A DNA stretch of 64,000 nt from Mycolicibacterium hodleri (lineage in GTDB: Bacteria; Actinomycetota; Actinomycetes; Mycobacteriales; Mycobacteriaceae). How positions within the stretch are numbered: position 1 is the first letter of the stretch; the number at the start of each line of letters is the position of its first letter. The DNA is taken from assembly GCF_025822245.1 (NCBI RefSeq), contig NZ_JACKTL010000053.1, forward strand, positions 219,003 through 283,002. Direction: 5' to 3'. Shown here piece by piece: positions 61,892-64,000 of this stretch. Under the pieces are notes generated by a model. The model worked only from the letters and a program-made list of their open reading frames with translations, did no database searches and was not told the origin of the DNA. A program made the translations under genes and the position numbers.

Positions 61892-62535
61892 TGGCGCCCC
61901 TGGCCGTGCTGGTGGGCATGCCTGGATCGGGCAAGTCCACCATCGGGCGACGCCTGGCCAGGGCACTCGACGTTCCACTGCTCGACACCGACGCCAAGAT
62001 CGTCGAGACCACCGGCCGCACCATCGCCGACATCTTCGTCGAGGGCGAAGCGGAGTTCCGCCGCATCGAGGCCGACGTAGTGTGCGCCGCCCTGGCCGAA
62101 CACGACGGCATCGTGTCCCTCGGCGGTGGCGCGATCACCACGCCGCGAGTACGCGAAGCCCTGGCGGGACACACCGTCGTCTACTTGGAAATAGGTGCGG
62201 CCGAAGGGGTTCGGCGCACCTCCGGCGGTACCGCCCGACCGCTGTTGGCCGGTGCCGACGCCGGTGAGCGCTTCCGCGAGCTGATGACTCAGCGCGTGCC
62301 CCTGTACCGGCAGGCTGCCACCCTGCGCATCAACACCAACCGCCGCAACCCCGGTGCGGTGGTCCGCCAGATCGTGCAGCGGATGGAGTCCGCGAACGGC
62401 GACCGTCAGCAGCCGCGGCGCCGCAGACGGTCGGCATGGCGCAGGCTGCCCACCGTCCTCAACCCCGCACCCACCACCGAGGCGCCGCCCAGTCCTGCGG
62501 CGCTGGCCCGTCGAGCAGAGGCGCGTAATGACTGA
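61891..62535 (+). CDS. aroK: Shikimate kinase with a basic C-terminal extension
   Basis: Phosphorylates shikimate at O3. P-loop GMPGSGKST, DTD of the shikimate-binding site (LLDTDAKIVE), FRRIEADV and VSLGGGAI are intact. At 214 residues it is about 38 longer than the M. tuberculosis enzyme: after RQIVQRMES there is an Arg-rich, then Pro/Ala-rich tail (QPRRRRRSAWRR ... AALARRAEARND). The tail runs into the first 8 bp of aroB. Whether it is typical of this clade cannot be said here. Confidence 0.94.
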   Translation: MAPLAVLVGMPGSGKSTIGRRLARALDVPLLDTDAKIVETTGRTIADIFVEGEAEFRRIEADVVCAALAEHDGIVSLGGGAITTPRVREALAGHTVVYLEIGAAEGVRRTSGGTARPLLAGADAGERFRELMTQRVPLYRQAATLRINTNRRNPGAVVRQIVQRMESANGDRQQPRRRRRSAWRRLPTVLNPAPTTEAPPSPAALARRAEARND

Positions 62536-63607
62536 ACCCGTGACCGTCGACGTCCTCGTCGACCGCCCCTACCCCGTGATCATCGGGACGGGGCTGCTCG
62601 ACGACCTCGGTCGAGTCCTCGACGGACGTCACCGGGTCGCGATCCTGCACCAGCCGGTGCTCAACGCGACCGCGGAGTCGATCCGCAGCCACCTGGCCGA
62701 GAAGGGGATCGACGCCCATCGCGTGGAGATCCCGGACGCCGAGGCCGGCAAGGAGTTGCCCGTCGTCGGCTTCATCTGGGACGTGTTGGGCCGCATCGGC
62801 ATTGGCCGCCAGGACGCGATCGTCAGCCTCGGCGGCGGCGCGGCCACCGACGTCAGTGGCTTCGCGGCGGCCACGTGGCTGCGCGGCGTCGACGTGGTGC
62901 ACGTGCCGACGACGTTGCTCGGCATGGTCGACGCCGCAGTCGGCGGCAAGACCGGCATCAACACCGACGCGGGCAAGAACCTGGTCGGCGCGTTCCATCA
63001 GCCGCTCGCGGTCCTGGTCGACCTTGCGACGCTGGAGTCCTTGCCGCGCAACGAGATCGTGGCCGGCATGGCCGAGATCGTGAAGGCCGGATTCATCGCC
63101 GACCCGAAGATCCTCGACCTGATCGAAGCCGATCCCGCCGCAGCCCTCGATCCGACGGGATCGGTTCTGCCCGAACTGATCCGCCGCGCCGTGGTGGTCA
63201 AGGCTGAGGTGGTCGCAGCCGACGAGAAGGAGTCGCAGCTGCGCGAGATCCTGAACTACGGCCACACGCTCGCGCACGCGATCGAGCGGCGGGAGCGGTA
63301 CCGCTGGCGTCACGGCGCCGCCGTGTCGGTGGGGCTGGTGTTCGCCGCCGAATTGGGCCGTCTCGCAGGACGACTCGACGACGAGACCGCCGACCGCCAC
63401 CGCTCGATCCTGACGGCTCTGGGACTTCCGGTGACCTACGACGCCGACGCGCTGCCGCAACTGCTCGAATACATGGCCGGGGACAAGAAGACGCGCTCCG
63501 GCGTGCTGCGCTTCGTGGTGCTCGAAGGCCTGGCCAAGCCGGGCCGGCTGGAGGGCCCCGATCCGGCGTTGCTGGTGGCCGCCTACTCGGAGATCGGCAC
63601 GCGATGA
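62528..63607 (+). CDS. aroB: 3-dehydroquinate synthase
   Basis: Cyclises DAHP to 3-dehydroquinate with NAD and a divalent metal. 359 residues: VSLGGGAATDVSGFAAATWLRG, PTTLLGMVDAAVGGKTGIN, GMAEIVKAGFI and the metal site LNYGHTLAHAIER ... WRHGAAVSVG. ATG 62528 overlaps aroK by 8 bp, and the stop overlaps aroQ (ATGA), so translation is tightly coupled. Confidence 0.96.
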   Translation: MTEPVTVDVLVDRPYPVIIGTGLLDDLGRVLDGRHRVAILHQPVLNATAESIRSHLAEKGIDAHRVEIPDAEAGKELPVVGFIWDVLGRIGIGRQDAIVSLGGGAATDVSGFAAATWLRGVDVVHVPTTLLGMVDAAVGGKTGINTDAGKNLVGAFHQPLAVLVDLATLESLPRNEIVAGMAEIVKAGFIADPKILDLIEADPAAALDPTGSVLPELIRRAVVVKAEVVAADEKESQLREILNYGHTLAHAIERRERYRWRHGAAVSVGLVFAAELGRLAGRLDDETADRHRSILTALGLPVTYDADALPQLLEYMAGDKKTRSGVLRFVVLEGLAKPGRLEGPDPALLVAAYSEIGTR

Positions 63608-64000
63608 ACGTCAACGTGTTCAACGGTCCCAACCTGGGCCGGCTGGGCAAGCGCCAGCCCGAGGTCTACGGCAGCACCACCCACGACGACCTGGTGGCGC
63701 TCGTCGAGCGGGAGGCCGCCGAGCTGGGTCTGACCGTCGTGGTCCGCCAGACCGACAGCGAGGCCGAACTGCTGGGCTGGGTGCACGACGCCGCCGACGC
63801 GAAGGAACCCGTCGTGCTCAACGCCGGCGCGCTGACCCACACCTCGGTGGCGCTACGGGATGCGTGCGCCGAACTGACGGCCCCGCTGATCGAGGTGCAC
63901 ATCTCTAACGTGCACAAGCGCGAAGCGTTTCGGCATCACTCGTACCTGAGTGAGGTCGCGACGGGGGTGATCGTCGGTCTCGGCGTGCAGGGTTACACGT
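63604..64000 (+). CDS. aroQ: 3-dehydroquinate dehydratase, type II (3' truncated by window edge)
   Basis: Dehydrates 3-dehydroquinate. 132 residues are visible of about 145: FNGPNLGRLGKRQPEVYGSTTHDDL with the catalytic Tyr in EVYG, NAGALTHTSVALRDA, and EVHISNVHKREAFRHHSYLS with the catalytic His region, then GVIVGLGVQGYT. Type II fold, named aroD in M. tuberculosis. Overlaps aroB by 4 bp (ATGA). Confidence 0.95.
   Translation, partial: MNVNVFNGPNLGRLGKRQPEVYGSTTHDDLVALVEREAAELGLTVVVRQTDSEAELLGWVHDAADAKEPVVLNAGALTHTSVALRDACAELTAPLIEVHISNVHKREAFRHHSYLSEVATGVIVGLGVQGYT

Overview
The window is high-GC chromosomal DNA from an actinobacterium, most probably a fast-growing Mycolicibacterium/Mycobacterium. 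The backbone gene order (secF, peptide-binding lipoprotein, apt, rel, cyclophilins, glyoxalase II-like, hisS ... aspS ... rarA, yjbQ, alaS, ruvX, mltG, aroE, prepilin peptidase, aroC-K-B-Q) follows the M. tuberculosis Rv2586c-to-Rv2537c segment as I remember it, and Rel, HisS, AspS and AroC read as close mycobacterial orthologues. Metabolic insertions interrupt this backbone. I see no tRNA, rRNA, CRISPR array, phage or insertion sequence.

Layout. 1-13 kb: secF tail, lipoprotein, apt and rel; a frameshifted MFS exporter with a divergent ArsR regulator; two tandem membrane-anchored cyclophilins; a metallo-beta-lactamase-fold hydrolase, hisS and dtd; cspA; and a radical SAM gene behind a perfect SOS box. 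13-32 kb: an accessory block of many small regulator/enzyme pairs. It holds an ECF sigma factor, XRE/SDR, a hydrolase, TetR/flavin monooxygenase/SDR, a zinc peptidase, an esterase, aspS, an SOS-box HNH (13E12) gene, LysR/F420-type oxidoreductases, a second XRE and thiolase/HxlR. 33-41.5 kb: one eight-gene minus-strand operon for uptake and catabolism of a sugar or polyol (DeoR, FGGY kinase, ABC transporter, SDR, BtpA-family protein). 41.6-49.6 kb: a four-gene cassette of transglutaminase/putative amidoligase, ATP-grasp/alpha-E, transglutaminase and zinc peptidase, biochemically unassigned to my knowledge. 49.6-64 kb: a frameshifted epimerase with MerR, a DUF3097 gene, rarA, yjbQ, alaS, ruvX, mltG and the shikimate genes, running off the window in aroQ.

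Regulation is unusually legible. At least a dozen genes, most of them regulators, have a TANNNT -10 hexamer exactly 6 or 7 nt before the start codon, the geometry of leaderless mycobacterial transcripts. Several regulators carry near-perfect dyads on these promoters (ArsR, XRE, TetR, HxlR, MerR, DeoR). Two SOS boxes tie the radical SAM and HNH genes to the DNA-damage response.

The best candidates for undescribed biology are the four-gene amidoligase/transglutaminase cassette, the BtpA-containing polyol operon with its paired 17-bp operators, a 19-bp motif shared by the ECF sigma gene and a facing small membrane-protein gene, and a leaderless 5-codon leader ORF coupled to a hydrolase gene. Two genes each carry an apparent single-base deletion and need read-level checking before being called pseudogenes. 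All functional calls rest on reading translations and motifs by eye; no database search was run.
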